From Vibrio sp. UCD-FRSSP16_30 (GTDB lineage Bacteria > Pseudomonadota > Gammaproteobacteria > Enterobacterales > Vibrionaceae), in the NCBI RefSeq assembly GCF_001676025.1, contig NZ_LZFW01000002.1:62001-126000 (forward strand): a stretch of 64,000 nt of DNA, given 5' to 3'. The position numbers were made by a program, and so were the translations under genes. The notes beneath the pieces were generated by a model that was not told the DNA's origin, searched no databases, and was given only the letters and a program-made list of their open reading frames with translations. Positions 9,174 through 18,225 of the stretch are shown here, piece by piece. The number at the start of each line of letters is the position of its first letter. Position 1 is the stretch's first letter.

Positions 9174-10259
9174 GTGCCTAAAAAAATTCAGCTTACCTCT
9201 AGCCAGTGGCTATTAATCATTGCATTGTTGCTTGCCGGTTATGCCTGCTTCACATTAATTCGGCCGTATGTGAATTCCATTGTTATGGCATTTATCATCT
9301 CTTTACTGATATTCCCTATTCATGAATATCTTGAAAAGAAACTGCCCACCATGAAGAATCTAACCGCGCTGCTGTCATGTTTGATTCTCACGGTTATCAT
9401 TGTCATTCCTTTACTACTGGTGTTTACGGCAATCATTCAGCAAGGTTCATCCTTCTCACAGAGTGTTTATCATTGGGTCACCGATGGCGGCGTACAAGCT
9501 CTATTCTCACAGCCTTATGTGGTAAAAGCACTGGCCTTTGCCAATACTTATCTTCCTTTTGATTCGTTAGATCCAACGGAAGTTGCACAAAAAGTCGCGC
9601 AATGGGCAAGCACCTTTGGCTCTAATCTGGTTGGCATTAGCGCCTCAGTGGTAGGCAGCGCAACCACCTTCTTGATGAATTTTGGCTTGATGTTGTTTGT
9701 GTTATTTTTCTTATTGCGCGATCACGACCGAATCATCAGTTCAATGCGTCATATCCTTCCTCTATCGCGCTCACAAGAAGACCGCTTGCTCAATGAGATT
9801 GAGCAAGTTTCTAAGTCTGCGGTGATGGGCTCATTTTTGACTGCGATTGCGCAAGGCTTAGCCGGAGGCTTTGCGATGTGGTTGGTAGGATTCCCGGGGC
9901 TATTTTGGGGAACCATGATGGGCTTTGCCTCATTTATCCCCGTGATAGGGACCGCGCTAATTTGGATTCCAGCTTGTTTGTATTTACTGTTAACCGGTGA
10001 TACGGGTTGGGCAATCTTCTTGCTGATCTGGTCTGTAGCGGTTGTAGGATCGATTGATAATATTCTGCGTCCTCTGCTTATGCAGGGAAGCGCGGGCATG
10101 AATACCCTAATGATCTTCTTTTCTTTGCTTGGCGGTTTGCATGTCTTTGGCTTAATTGGTTTAATCTACGGCCCGCTTATCTTTGCCATCACCATGGTAT
10201 TGTTTAACATGTATGAAGAGGAGTTTAACGACTTCCTTGATAAGCAAGATAATAACTAG
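9174..10259 (+). CDS. AI-2E family transporter (PerM/YdiK-like membrane protein)
   Basis: Inner-membrane protein of the AI-2E transporter family with about seven or eight hydrophobic segments over 361 aa. The usual pattern is present: an N-terminal hydrophobic pair, a soluble stretch (about 85-145) and a C-terminal bundle including GLFWGTMMGFASFIPVIGTALIWIP. Family members have been linked to autoinducer-2, permease or antiporter roles, so the substrate is unknown. The start is a GTG at 9174 with no strong ribosome site; the frame closes upstream at 9135 with no in-frame ATG between. It is followed 12 bp later by rsmC, probably in one transcript. Confidence 0.85.
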   Translation: MPKKIQLTSSQWLLIIALLLAGYACFTLIRPYVNSIVMAFIISLLIFPIHEYLEKKLPTMKNLTALLSCLILTVIIVIPLLLVFTAIIQQGSSFSQSVYHWVTDGGVQALFSQPYVVKALAFANTYLPFDSLDPTEVAQKVAQWASTFGSNLVGISASVVGSATTFLMNFGLMLFVLFFLLRDHDRIISSMRHILPLSRSQEDRLLNEIEQVSKSAVMGSFLTAIAQGLAGGFAMWLVGFPGLFWGTMMGFASFIPVIGTALIWIPACLYLLLTGDTGWAIFLLIWSVAVVGSIDNILRPLLMQGSAGMNTLMIFFSLLGGLHVFGLIGLIYGPLIFAITMVLFNMYEEEFNDFLDKQDNN

Positions 10260-10271
10260 TAAGAGTAAAAT

Positions 10272-11291
10272 ATGAGTGTCTACACTGCCCCAAGTCAAAT
10301 AGCCGAACGTCAACTTGCTTCCTTTGCCGGAAAGAAAGTAGTCATCGCAGGTGAAGCTGAAGATCAGTTTCCTAAACAGCTACAGCAACATGCGCAATCG
10401 GTAACGGTATTTACCTCTCACTACGGTTACTACCAACAAATGCAGCGCAGTGGCGTTGATTGCCAATTTGGGGTGGAATTTAACAACAATGTAGAAGCTG
10501 ACCTGCTACTTCTTTACTGGCCTAAAGCCAAAAGTGAAGCCCAGTACCTACTGGATATGATGCTCAGTAAACTGGCACCAGAAACCGAAGTAGTCGTGGT
10601 GGGAGAAAATCGCTCTGGTGTGAAAAGCATCGAGAAAATGTTCAAGGACTTTGGCCCTATCAATAAATATGACTCAGCTAGACGCTGTTCATTTTATATG
10701 GGTATCAGCCAAACCCCTCCAGCTCAGTTTGATTTAAATCGCTACTTCAAGTCTTACCAAGTTGAACTGGAAGGTACCTCTCTAGAAGTACAAAGCCTAC
10801 CGGGCGTATTTAGCCATGGTGAGTTTGATTTAGGCACTAAACTGCTGCTTGCTAACTTGCCTAAACTGCGTGGTAAGGTCTTAGACTTTGGTTGTGGCGC
10901 AGGCATTATTGGTGCGGCCATGGCACTGCGCTACCCTGAAATTGAACTAGAGATGTGTGATGTCAGCGCGTTCGCTGTTGAATCAACTAAACGCACTCTG
11001 CAAGCCAATGGCATTAAAGGGCATGTATTTGCGACTGATGTTTATTCACAAGCAAGTAGTGACTACCAATTTATTATCAGTAATCCGCCGTTCCATTCTG
11101 GTTTAGATACCAGCTACAGCGCGACAGAAACATTACTTCAACAAGCACCGGCACATCTTTCTCGCAAAGGCGAATTAGTCATTGTGGCAAATAGCTTCTT
11201 GAAATACCCACCAATTATTGAAAAAGCCTTTGGTCAGTGCGTCACTGTAGATAAAACCAATAAGTTTACAATCTACAGCGCAAACAAATAA
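10272..11291 (+). CDS. rsmC: 16S rRNA (guanine-1207-N2)-methyltransferase RsmC
   Basis: Methylates G1207 of 16S rRNA in the small subunit, using S-adenosylmethionine. It has a degenerate N-terminal methyltransferase-like half and a catalytic C-terminal half. SAM motif I is [14 protein letters not shown] (about residues 200-213) and the catalytic motif is NPPFHSG (about 275). The 339 aa fit the family. The ATG follows TAAGAG. A GTGT/ACAC hairpin with T6 (about 11296-11318) could end the transcript but is weak. Confidence 0.93.
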   Translation: MSVYTAPSQIAERQLASFAGKKVVIAGEAEDQFPKQLQQHAQSVTVFTSHYGYYQQMQRSGVDCQFGVEFNNNVEADLLLLYWPKAKSEAQYLLDMMLSKLAPETEVVVVGENRSGVKSIEKMFKDFGPINKYDSARRCSFYMGISQTPPAQFDLNRYFKSYQVELEGTSLEVQSLPGVFSHGEFDLGTKLLLANLPKLRGKVLDFGCGAGIIGAAMALRYPEIELEMCDVSAFAVESTKRTLQANGIKGHVFATDVYSQASSDYQFIISNPPFHSGLDTSYSATETLLQQAPAHLSRKGELVIVANSFLKYPPIIEKAFGQCVTVDKTNKFTIYSANK

Positions 11292-11398
11292 AACTGTGTG
11301 AGGCAACACGCTTTTTTAAGGCTTTGCTTGCCTCGCTCTATTTGACTAGTACATTTCAAGATTGATGATTTTTTTATCAGGCTTTGAATTCGTACTCT

Positions 11399-14300
11399 AT
11401 GTCAAAATGTCATTCACACCCAAAGTTTAAGCGCCTTAAAAGCACCTTAATGGGGGCTTTTTTATTCGTTAGCCTTGTGCCAATGCTACTTATCGCATTC
11501 TTTTTCCTTCAATCTCACATTGAAGATCTTGAAGAGCAAAGTACGACTTATCTCACCTCAATGAGAGATGGTACGACAAATAAGGTCACCGCTTATATAA
11601 AAAGCCTCGATTCTGAAGTGATTGGCTTTGTCCATTCTGAGCTTGCCTACGCCAGTGGTGGACGTTTTTACGGGTTGATTGATTCTTTTAGGCGGCTAGG
11701 GCCAAGTCTGGAACAGTCGCGACATATTGGTCAGCAAAAATACGTTTTAGGCTCTGGTGATCAAGTCAATACACAAACGAAAAAAGGCACCCTGACCCAC
11801 CAAAGTGTCAATCGCTATCGCCTATTACATACTCGCTACCATTCCACTTATAAAAGCCTTTTAGAACGCTCAGATTTTGATGATATTGCTCTAGTGGATC
11901 TTGAGGGTAATGTCGCTTATTCAGTACAAAAAAACAGATACTACTCCACCAATTTAGAAACCGGTCCTTATCGCGACAGTGAACTCGGGCTTTTATTTAA
12001 ACGACTGAAACAGCACGTTAAATCCCAAAAAGACACCTTAGATGAATACAACGAAATTGTGCTAATGAGTGGTTTTTCAAAAGGGTTAGATCGCTCTGAC
12101 GATAAAGAGTTTGCTTGGTTTGCAGCTCCCATCATTCAACAAGAGTACTTGCACAGTTACGCTTTCTTTCGCTTGCCTTTGTCGGCACTAACCAACCTTA
12201 TCGATGTTGATAGTGACTATCACCCAAGCATCTCTCTAATTGATCAATCCAATAAATTACTAGTGCAGACTCTAGATAAAGAAGTAGATAAAAGCCTCTC
12301 CGTTGCCTCTAAAGCTCTGCAAGGTATAGAACAAGTAGAAACCTATACCAATGCCGCCAATCAAAATATGATTGCGGCATACGCCCCCATCAAGGTGCAC
12401 AATTTAAAGTGGGCCGTGATCGTTGAAACACCAGAAAAAGTTGCTTTTGATCGCGTAAACAAACTGTATTCTTTGTTTTTAATCATTATATGCAGCGCGG
12501 TGATCGTTATCGTTATTGGCTCGCACTACTTAGCCAATTTTATAACCCGCCCCTTATTAAAGCTGACTTGGGCTGCAGAGCGAATATCAGCCGGAGATCT
12601 AATTGAAACCGTCGAAGGGACTGGGCGTAAAGATGAAATAGGTCGACTGGCGGTGAGCTTTGAGCGAATGCAACGCTCTATTCGAGAGAAAATTGAGTTA
12701 ATCAATCAGCAAAATACTGAACTGGCTTACAACCTAAATACCATTGCGACACAAAATAAAGAGTTGCAGCAAGCCGATAAACTCAAAGATGAGTTTCTTG
12801 CTACTACCTCACATGAACTTCGAACACCTCTGCACGGCATGATAGGTGTGGCTCAGGCAATCATTGGTGAGGCGCACGGTAGCATCCCTTCATCGCAGCG
12901 TTATCAGCTAGAAATTATTATCAATAGTGGCCATAGGCTGTCTAATTTAGTCGATGATCTTTTGGATTATCACAAGATGCAATACGGCCAACTTAAACTG
13001 CAAGCAGTGGCGGTGTCACTATCTTCGGCATCACGTTTAGTCATCGAGTTATCTAAGCACCTTATTGATAAAAAGCCCGTGCGCATTATTAATCAAATTG
13101 ATGATAGCTTACCTATGATCAGCGCCGATTCTCAAAGGCTTGAGCAGGTTCTCTACAACCTAGTGGGGAATGCGATGAAATTTACCCCAGAAGGTAAAAT
13201 CATCCTTACCGCTGAGCAAGATGGTGAGCAACTGAAGATCCAAATCATTGATACTGGCTCAGGCATTCCAGAGGACGATCTTGAGCATATTTTCGAGCCA
13301 CTGATTCAAGGTAACTCATCAAATTATCAGCAGGGAACTGGGCTTGGTTTATCCATCAGCAAGCAATTAATCTCAATTATGCAGGGGGAACTCAGTGTCA
13401 CTAGCCAGCCGATGCTAGGGACTACCTTTACCCTTCGCTTACCTCTGGCAAGCGCTCAGCAATTACAAGAATTTAATAGCGAATCAGATACTACGCATTA
13501 CACTCGACAAACTCTCTCTTTTGCAGAAGACACTCCTATTCAGCCACATAATCCTGATGGCAAACTGGTCATGATTGCCGATGATGAACCGGTAAACCTT
13601 AACATTCTAGAAAGCTTTTTACGTGTTGCTGGGTATCGCGTTATCAGCGCCAATAATGGTCGTCAGGTTATTGATCTTATTGCTCAGGACAAACCCGACA
13701 TTTTATTATTAGATATCATGATGCCAGAACTCAGTGGCTTTGAGGTGTGTAAGCACTTACGTGAGTTATATACTCATAACGAACTGCCTATCATCATGCT
13801 GACGGCCCTTAGTCAAAGTGAAGACAAAATCAAAGGCTTTGAGTGCGGTGCAAATGACTACTTAGTTAAGCCATTTAATAAACAAGAGCTATCTGCGCGT
13901 ATTCAAGTACATCTCAATGCCAGCCTATCGGAACAACGTAAACTGGAGAATGACTACCTTAATACGCAGTTGAGCCAACGAGAAAAAGTGGAATCTTTGC
14001 TACTAGATACTCAATCTAAGTTGCTTGAACAGCTAGAAAGCACTCCAGAGGCCATCATCTGCATTAATGAAGCCCATAAGATTACCTTTGCTAACAAAAG
14101 CGCTATGGAGCTATTTAAACGCTCTAATGAGCAAATGAAACGTTCGCAGATAGAAGAGTTTATCGCGCCCAAATACCTACAGTTCGATCAGCCCCACCGT
14201 AGTATTGATATTGATTTATTTGTTGCTGAAACAAAGCAAGTCATCGCCAGTGATATTTTTACTCTGCCACTAGAAACGGGGCTTAAAGGCATGATTATCT

Positions 14301-14782
14301 TTAATCCTGATCTTGATGACGCCACTCAGCGCGTCAACAATCTTGAAGTGGCGCTGGATGCTCTGGCAAGTTATGCCTTTGCCGGAGATAAATCCCAACT
14401 ACAGCAACTGAAAGGCTTAGGTGAAGAGTTTGCCGGTCTTGTCGAGATGATCGACAGTGACAAAGAAAACAAACAACAAAATATGCGTCAGCTATTGGTT
14501 GATTGTATGTCAGAAGCTCTTGAGTATTGGGAGAGTCATCAGGGCAATACTAAGTTTGGTTTTGCCGAACAAAGCGGCTTATGGCGCGTCTATTTAGATC
14601 GAAGCACCCTGCAAACTCGAACCCTAGATAAGTATCTAAGAGTTGAAACACTACCAAAGACACCTCGCTGGCGCACCGTGCTTAATTCTTTAGATTACAT
14701 CCTTACTCATAGTAATAATGATAATGCGCAGAGAGCGCAATTATTAGAGCTAAGAGAGCAACTGCAAACCATTGTCTCTTAA
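11399..14782 (+). CDS. chiS: hybrid sensor histidine kinase ChiS, chitin regulator
   Basis: Membrane hybrid kinase that controls the Vibrio chitin programme. Order seen: TM1 (about 15-37), periplasmic sensor (about 40-360), TM2 (about 365-390), HAMP, HisKA with H472 in SHELRTP, HATPase with LVGNAMKFTP, DTGSGIP and GTGLGLS, receiver domain with D772 in LLLDIMMPE, then a roughly 280-residue tail. In V. cholerae ChiS the far C-terminus binds DNA and Cbp holds the sensor inactive; the tail here and the neighbouring cbp agree with that. I chose the ATG at 11399 (1127 aa), close to the V. cholerae length, over a TTG 15 bp upstream. The ribosome site is weak. The stop codon lies inside a 14-bp tandem repeat. 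Confidence 0.93.
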   Translation: MSKCHSHPKFKRLKSTLMGAFLFVSLVPMLLIAFFFLQSHIEDLEEQSTTYLTSMRDGTTNKVTAYIKSLDSEVIGFVHSELAYASGGRFYGLIDSFRRLGPSLEQSRHIGQQKYVLGSGDQVNTQTKKGTLTHQSVNRYRLLHTRYHSTYKSLLERSDFDDIALVDLEGNVAYSVQKNRYYSTNLETGPYRDSELGLLFKRLKQHVKSQKDTLDEYNEIVLMSGFSKGLDRSDDKEFAWFAAPIIQQEYLHSYAFFRLPLSALTNLIDVDSDYHPSISLIDQSNKLLVQTLDKEVDKSLSVASKALQGIEQVETYTNAANQNMIAAYAPIKVHNLKWAVIVETPEKVAFDRVNKLYSLFLIIICSAVIVIVIGSHYLANFITRPLLKLTWAAERISAGDLIETVEGTGRKDEIGRLAVSFERMQRSIREKIELINQQNTELAYNLNTIATQNKELQQADKLKDEFLATTSHELRTPLHGMIGVAQAIIGEAHGSIPSSQRYQLEIIINSGHRLSNLVDDLLDYHKMQYGQLKLQAVAVSLSSASRLVIELSKHLIDKKPVRIINQIDDSLPMISADSQRLEQVLYNLVGNAMKFTPEGKIILTAEQDGEQLKIQIIDTGSGIPEDDLEHIFEPLIQGNSSNYQQGTGLGLSISKQLISIMQGELSVTSQPMLGTTFTLRLPLASAQQLQEFNSESDTTHYTRQTLSFAEDTPIQPHNPDGKLVMIADDEPVNLNILESFLRVAGYRVISANNGRQVIDLIAQDKPDILLLDIMMPELSGFEVCKHLRELYTHNELPIIMLTALSQSEDKIKGFECGANDYLVKPFNKQELSARIQVHLNASLSEQRKLENDYLNTQLSQREKVESLLLDTQSKLLEQLESTPEAIICINEAHKITFANKSAMELFKRSNEQMKRSQIEEFIAPKYLQFDQPHRSIDIDLFVAETKQVIASDIFTLPLETGLKGMIIFNPDLDDATQRVNNLEVALDALASYAFAGDKSQLQQLKGLGEEFAGLVEMIDSDKENKQQNMRQLLVDCMSEALEYWESHQGNTKFGFAEQSGLWRVYLDRSTLQTRTLDKYLRVETLPKTPRWRTVLNSLDYILTHSNNDNAQRAQLLELREQLQTIVS

Positions 14783-14829
14783 AAATAGTTTCTTAAGGAT
14801 GGTCTCTTAAAGAGAGTTTCTTAAGAGAA
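14774..14829 (+). repeat. four 14-bp tandem units spanning the chiS stop codon
   Basis: Units GTCTCTTAAAAATA, GTTTCTTAAGGATG, GTCTCTTAAAGAGA and GTTTCTTAAGAGAA follow one another from 14774. The first contains the last two chiS codons and its TAA (GTC TCT TAA). Each later copy repeats GTY-TCT-TAA. Units 3 and 4 also form an inverted repeat (TCTCTTAA / TTAAGAGA). Confidence 0.85.
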
Positions 14830-14874
14830 TCTCTTCATCACCAAATATGCATCTTGCAGCGTTAACTGTAGGTA

Positions 14875-14905
14875 CGCTCTTATTTTACAATGTTAAAAAA
14901 GAGCG
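14875..14905. terminator. hairpin downstream of chiS, possible terminator
   Basis: CGCTCTTATTTTA (14875-14887) and TTAAAAAAGAGCG (14893-14905) form a 13-bp stem with one mismatch around a 5-nt loop. No T run follows on the plus strand, so terminator function is uncertain. Confidence 0.4.
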
Positions 14906-14972
14906 CACTTATAGTCAATTCGTCATCTTATCCCGCTAAAACTGAGCCTATTAACCAGTGTATATGTAAATA

Positions 14973-14988
14973 TGCGAGCAAAATCACA
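14973..14988. promoter_or_regulatory. CRP-like site upstream of cbp
   Basis: TGCGA-N6-TCACA matches the CRP consensus TGTGA-N6-TCACA at 9 of 10 core positions, with A/T-rich flanks. It is about 300 bp upstream of the predicted cbp start point, which is far for direct activation. Confidence 0.4.
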
Positions 14989-15184
14989 ACAAACACAGCG
15001 CTGTATTTTTAACCTGAAAATAAAGTTAGCAACTGCCTATCACATCAAGTCACACTTATCTACAAACCAGCAAATTGCTTTAAATTAAAAGCCATCAAAG
15101 AATAGTAAGCACTAACATGCAGACAGTACCCACAAATAAAACAGGTCATTGAACGCGTTTTTATCATTCAAAAAATCTAAATGA

Positions 15185-15233
15185 TTTAACGTTTTTAACG
15201 TCGTCCCACTTGGATTTGACGTTTTTAACGGGA
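15185..15233. promoter_or_regulatory. paired dyads 30 bp apart, candidate ChiS operators of cbp
   Basis: ACGTT-TTT-AACGT (perfect, in 15185-15203) and ACGTT-TTT-AACGG (9 of 10, in 15215-15233) are exactly 30 bp apart, three helical turns. They would lie at about -82 and -52 from the predicted cbp start point. ChiS is known to bind directly upstream of its target genes in V. cholerae; that these are its sites is inference. Confidence 0.5.
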
Positions 15234-15240
15234 ATGTAAA

Positions 15241-15269
15241 TTGACGATATACATTAGAAGACTGATTCT
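15241..15269 (+). promoter_or_regulatory. candidate cbp promoter
   Basis: TTGACG (15241-15246) is separated by 17 bp from GATTCT (15264-15269). The good -35 and poor -10 fit an activated promoter. The remaining leader to 15413 has a small hairpin (about 15358-15378) and an AAAGGA ribosome site before cbp. Confidence 0.4.
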
Positions 15270-15413
15270 ACAACTACTCAAGGGTTCTTAGGTCATATCT
15301 ATACCCCACAATAAAAGATTAGAACCGTTGGGTGACACTGTATAAGCAGTAAACTTTAGTAATCAAAATTTGGTTACTGACTAATAAAAGCAAACAGAGA
15401 CAAAGGACATACC

Positions 15414-17087
15414 ATGCTTGCTAATATAAAAAAAACAGCTCTTGCTACAGTAATCGTCGCAACTGCGGCTACCGCAATATCTGCTCCTGCAATAGCAAGA
15501 TCGGAACTGACTATCGTACCTGATTTCTACCCAACGATGGTTCGCAACTTTAACCCTTACCTTGCGACAAACCTTCGTACGACGACAGACTTCATCTACG
15601 AGCCACTTGTTATCTTCAACGAAATGCACGGCAATGAGCCAGTGATGCGTTTGGCTGAAGGCTTTAAGATGGCTGATGATCTAAAAAGTGTCACTTTTGA
15701 TATACGCAAAGGTGTTAAGTGGTCTGATGGTGAAGCATTCTCAGCAGATGACGTTGTTTACTCTTTCGCTCTACTTGAATCTAATACTGCACTAGACCAA
15801 ACAGGCATTAACAAATGGGTCAGCAAAGTAGAGAAAGTGAACGATCATCAAGTTCGTTTCACTCTTACTGAAGGCAACTCAAACGTACCATACGAAATTT
15901 CAAAAGTGCCTGTTGTGCCAGAGCACATCTGGTCAAAAGTGAAAGAGCCTACTTCTTTCACTAATGAAAACCCTGTCGGTACTGGTCCATTCACTGAAAT
16001 TGATACCTTTACTCCTCAACTTTACATTCAGTGTGCAAACCCTAACTACTGGGATGCCGATAACCTAGACGTTGATTGTCTGCGTGTTCCGCAAATTGCA
16101 AACAATGACCAACTGCTAAGCAAAATCGTTAACTCTGAGCTAGATTGGACGTCGGCATTTATTCCTGACATTGATCGCACTTATAAAGCGGCCAACCCGA
16201 ACCACGGTTACTGGTATCCGCCAGCAGGCACTCAGTCTCTAGTTGTGAACTTTAAAAACCCAGATCCAGCTAAAAATGAAGCTTTAACTGATGTGAACTT
16301 CCGTCGTGCTATGGGTATGGCAATCGACCGTCAAACTATCATTGATATCGCGTTTTACGGCGCAGGTACAGTGAATGACTTCGCATCGGGTCTTGGCTAT
16401 GCATTTGAAGCTTGGTCTGACGAAAAAGTTCATACTGAGTACAAAAAATTCAATACATACAATCCTGAAGGCGCGAAGAAGTTACTAAAAGAAGCTGGAT
16501 TTAAAGACACTAACGGTGATGGATTTGTTGAAACTCCATCTGGTAAGTCTTTTGAATTACTCATTCAATCGCCAAATGGCTGGACGGACTTTAACAACAC
16601 CGTTCAACTATCAGTTGAGCAATTGAACGAAGTAGGCATCAAGTCTCGCGCTCGTACACCTGAGTTTGCGGTATACAACCAAGCTATGCTTGATGCAACC
16701 TATGACGTTGCTTATACCAACTACTTCCACGGTGCGGATCCACACCTATACTGGAACAGTGCTTATAACTCAGCACTGCAAGACGGTAGCGGTATGCCTC
16801 GCTTTGCAATGCACTTCTACAAAAATGCAGAGCTAGATAACTTGCTAAACAGCTTCTACAAAACAGCTGACAAAGCAAAACAAATGGAAATTGCTCACGG
16901 TATTCAGAAGATCATCGCTGAAGATCAAGTGACTATTCCTGTGCTATCTGGTGCAAGCAACTATCAATACAACACCACTCGTTTCACGGGTTGGTGGACA
17001 GAAGAGAACTCTAAAGGCCGTCCAAATATTTGGGCTGGTATTCCAGAGCGCTTACTTCACGTACTTGATTTAAAACCTGTCGAGTAA
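15414..17087 (+). CDS. cbp: chitin oligosaccharide-binding periplasmic protein Cbp
   Basis: Family 5 solute-binding protein (557 aa) for the chitooligosaccharide ABC transporter. A clear signal peptide ends near AISAPAIA-RS (about residue 28). The mature part has the usual dipeptide-binding fold marks (ADDVVYSFALL, KKLLKEAGFKDTNGDGF). In V. cholerae this protein both feeds the transporter and represses ChiS until it binds chitin oligomers; its place between chiS and the transporter supports that role here. The ATG follows AAAGGA. A GC-rich hairpin (17100-17121) lies between cbp and the first permease, which would let cbp be made in excess over the membrane parts. Confidence 0.92.
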   Translation: MLANIKKTALATVIVATAATAISAPAIARSELTIVPDFYPTMVRNFNPYLATNLRTTTDFIYEPLVIFNEMHGNEPVMRLAEGFKMADDLKSVTFDIRKGVKWSDGEAFSADDVVYSFALLESNTALDQTGINKWVSKVEKVNDHQVRFTLTEGNSNVPYEISKVPVVPEHIWSKVKEPTSFTNENPVGTGPFTEIDTFTPQLYIQCANPNYWDADNLDVDCLRVPQIANNDQLLSKIVNSELDWTSAFIPDIDRTYKAANPNHGYWYPPAGTQSLVVNFKNPDPAKNEALTDVNFRRAMGMAIDRQTIIDIAFYGAGTVNDFASGLGYAFEAWSDEKVHTEYKKFNTYNPEGAKKLLKEAGFKDTNGDGFVETPSGKSFELLIQSPNGWTDFNNTVQLSVEQLNEVGIKSRARTPEFAVYNQAMLDATYDVAYTNYFHGADPHLYWNSAYNSALQDGSGMPRFAMHFYKNAELDNLLNSFYKTADKAKQMEIAHGIQKIIAEDQVTIPVLSGASNYQYNTTRFTGWWTEENSKGRPNIWAGIPERLLHVLDLKPVE

Positions 17088-17099
17088 TTCGACTTCTTA

Positions 17100-17121
17100 A
17101 TGGCGCACAGCAGTGCGCCAT
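17100..17121 (+). other. hairpin after cbp, likely mRNA stabiliser or partial terminator
   Basis: ATGGCGCAC (17100-17108) pairs perfectly with GTGCGCCAT (17113-17121) across a 4-nt loop. No T run follows. The position, after a binding-protein gene inside an ABC operon, is typical for a structure that protects the upstream message. Confidence 0.6.
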
Positions 17122-17237
17122 TATCACCCCTCTAAAATTCACAATAATGATGGCGTTCATACGTCAGGGATTTTTTCGCTCAAAGAGTGGATTTTATTCG
17201 ATATACGGACAATAAATCGGATAATTAAGGTGTAGGT

Positions 17238-18224
17238 ATGGGATATTTTCTAAGACGTCTGTCGTTCTACTTTATAGCGCTATTAGTAGCCGCTACTATC
17301 AATTTTATTATTCCCCGAGCAATGCCAGGTGACCCAGTTACCATGATGTTTGCTCACGCAACAGCCCAAGTAACACCAGAACGTATCGAGGCGATGAGAC
17401 AGCTTCTTGGTTTTGTCGATGGCCCTCTCTGGCTTCAATACATCACTTATCTAAAAAGTATTCTTAGCTGGGAGCTGGGTACTTCTATTAAATTTTACCC
17501 TCTAAGTGTTAACGAACTACTTAGCGGAGCATTTGGCTGGTCTTTATTTCTAGCCGGTACTGCGGTTATTTTATCGTTTTCCATTGGCTCACTGCTTGGC
17601 ATTTTTGCTGCTTGGAAACGAGGCAGCAAATACGACACTTTCGTTACGCCAGGAATGCTCATCATTCAGGCTGTACCGCAAGTGGTTATCGCTATGTTAG
17701 CCATGTTTATCTTTGCTATCGGACTTAAATGGTTCCCAACAGGATACGCATATACAGCCGGTATTACCCCGGACTGGACGAGCTGGGAATTTATTAAAAA
17801 TGTTGCCTACCACGCTGTTTTACCTCTATTTTGTGCCTCATTAGTACAAATTGGTGGCTTCTTGGTCAACATGCGTAACAACATGATTAATCTATTGGCC
17901 GAAGACTACATCACCATGGCCAAAGGCAAGGGTCTTAGCGAAAACCGCGTAGTATTTAACTATGCTGCTCGTAATGCACTGCTGCCAAGTGTCACTGCTC
18001 TTTCTATGTCACTGGGTATGGCAATCGGTGGTCAGTTGATCATTGAAATCATTTTTAACTACCCTGGCTTAGGTACGGTTCTATTTAATGCGATTACCGC
18101 TAGGGACTACCAAGTTCTACAAGGTCAGCTGCTTATCATGACCTTATTCATGCTGTTCTTTAACCTACTTGCTGACATGTTGTATGTCCTACTAGACCCT
18201 CGTCTACGTAAGGGAGGCAAATAA
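17238..18224 (+). CDS. chitooligosaccharide ABC transporter permease 1
   Basis: Inner-membrane permease of the DppB/OppB type (328 aa). It has an N-terminal helix with the family start MGYFLRRLSFYFIALL, a PGDP motif (RAMPGDPVTMM) and about six membrane segments. The EAA-like loop reads DYITMAKGKGLSENRVVFNYAARNALLP. It pairs with the next gene to form the membrane channel fed by Cbp. The ATG follows AAGGTG, and the next gene begins one base after its stop, so translation is coupled. Confidence 0.9.
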   Translation: MGYFLRRLSFYFIALLVAATINFIIPRAMPGDPVTMMFAHATAQVTPERIEAMRQLLGFVDGPLWLQYITYLKSILSWELGTSIKFYPLSVNELLSGAFGWSLFLAGTAVILSFSIGSLLGIFAAWKRGSKYDTFVTPGMLIIQAVPQVVIAMLAMFIFAIGLKWFPTGYAYTAGITPDWTSWEFIKNVAYHAVLPLFCASLVQIGGFLVNMRNNMINLLAEDYITMAKGKGLSENRVVFNYAARNALLPSVTALSMSLGMAIGGQLIIEIIFNYPGLGTVLFNAITARDYQVLQGQLLIMTLFMLFFNLLADMLYVLLDPRLRKGGK

Positions 18225-18225
18225 A

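Noticed and set aside
15050..15160. TCACA half-sites and AACGCGTT palindrome in the chiS-cbp gap
   Set aside because: Single half-sites or very short palindromes without a matching partner at the right spacing.
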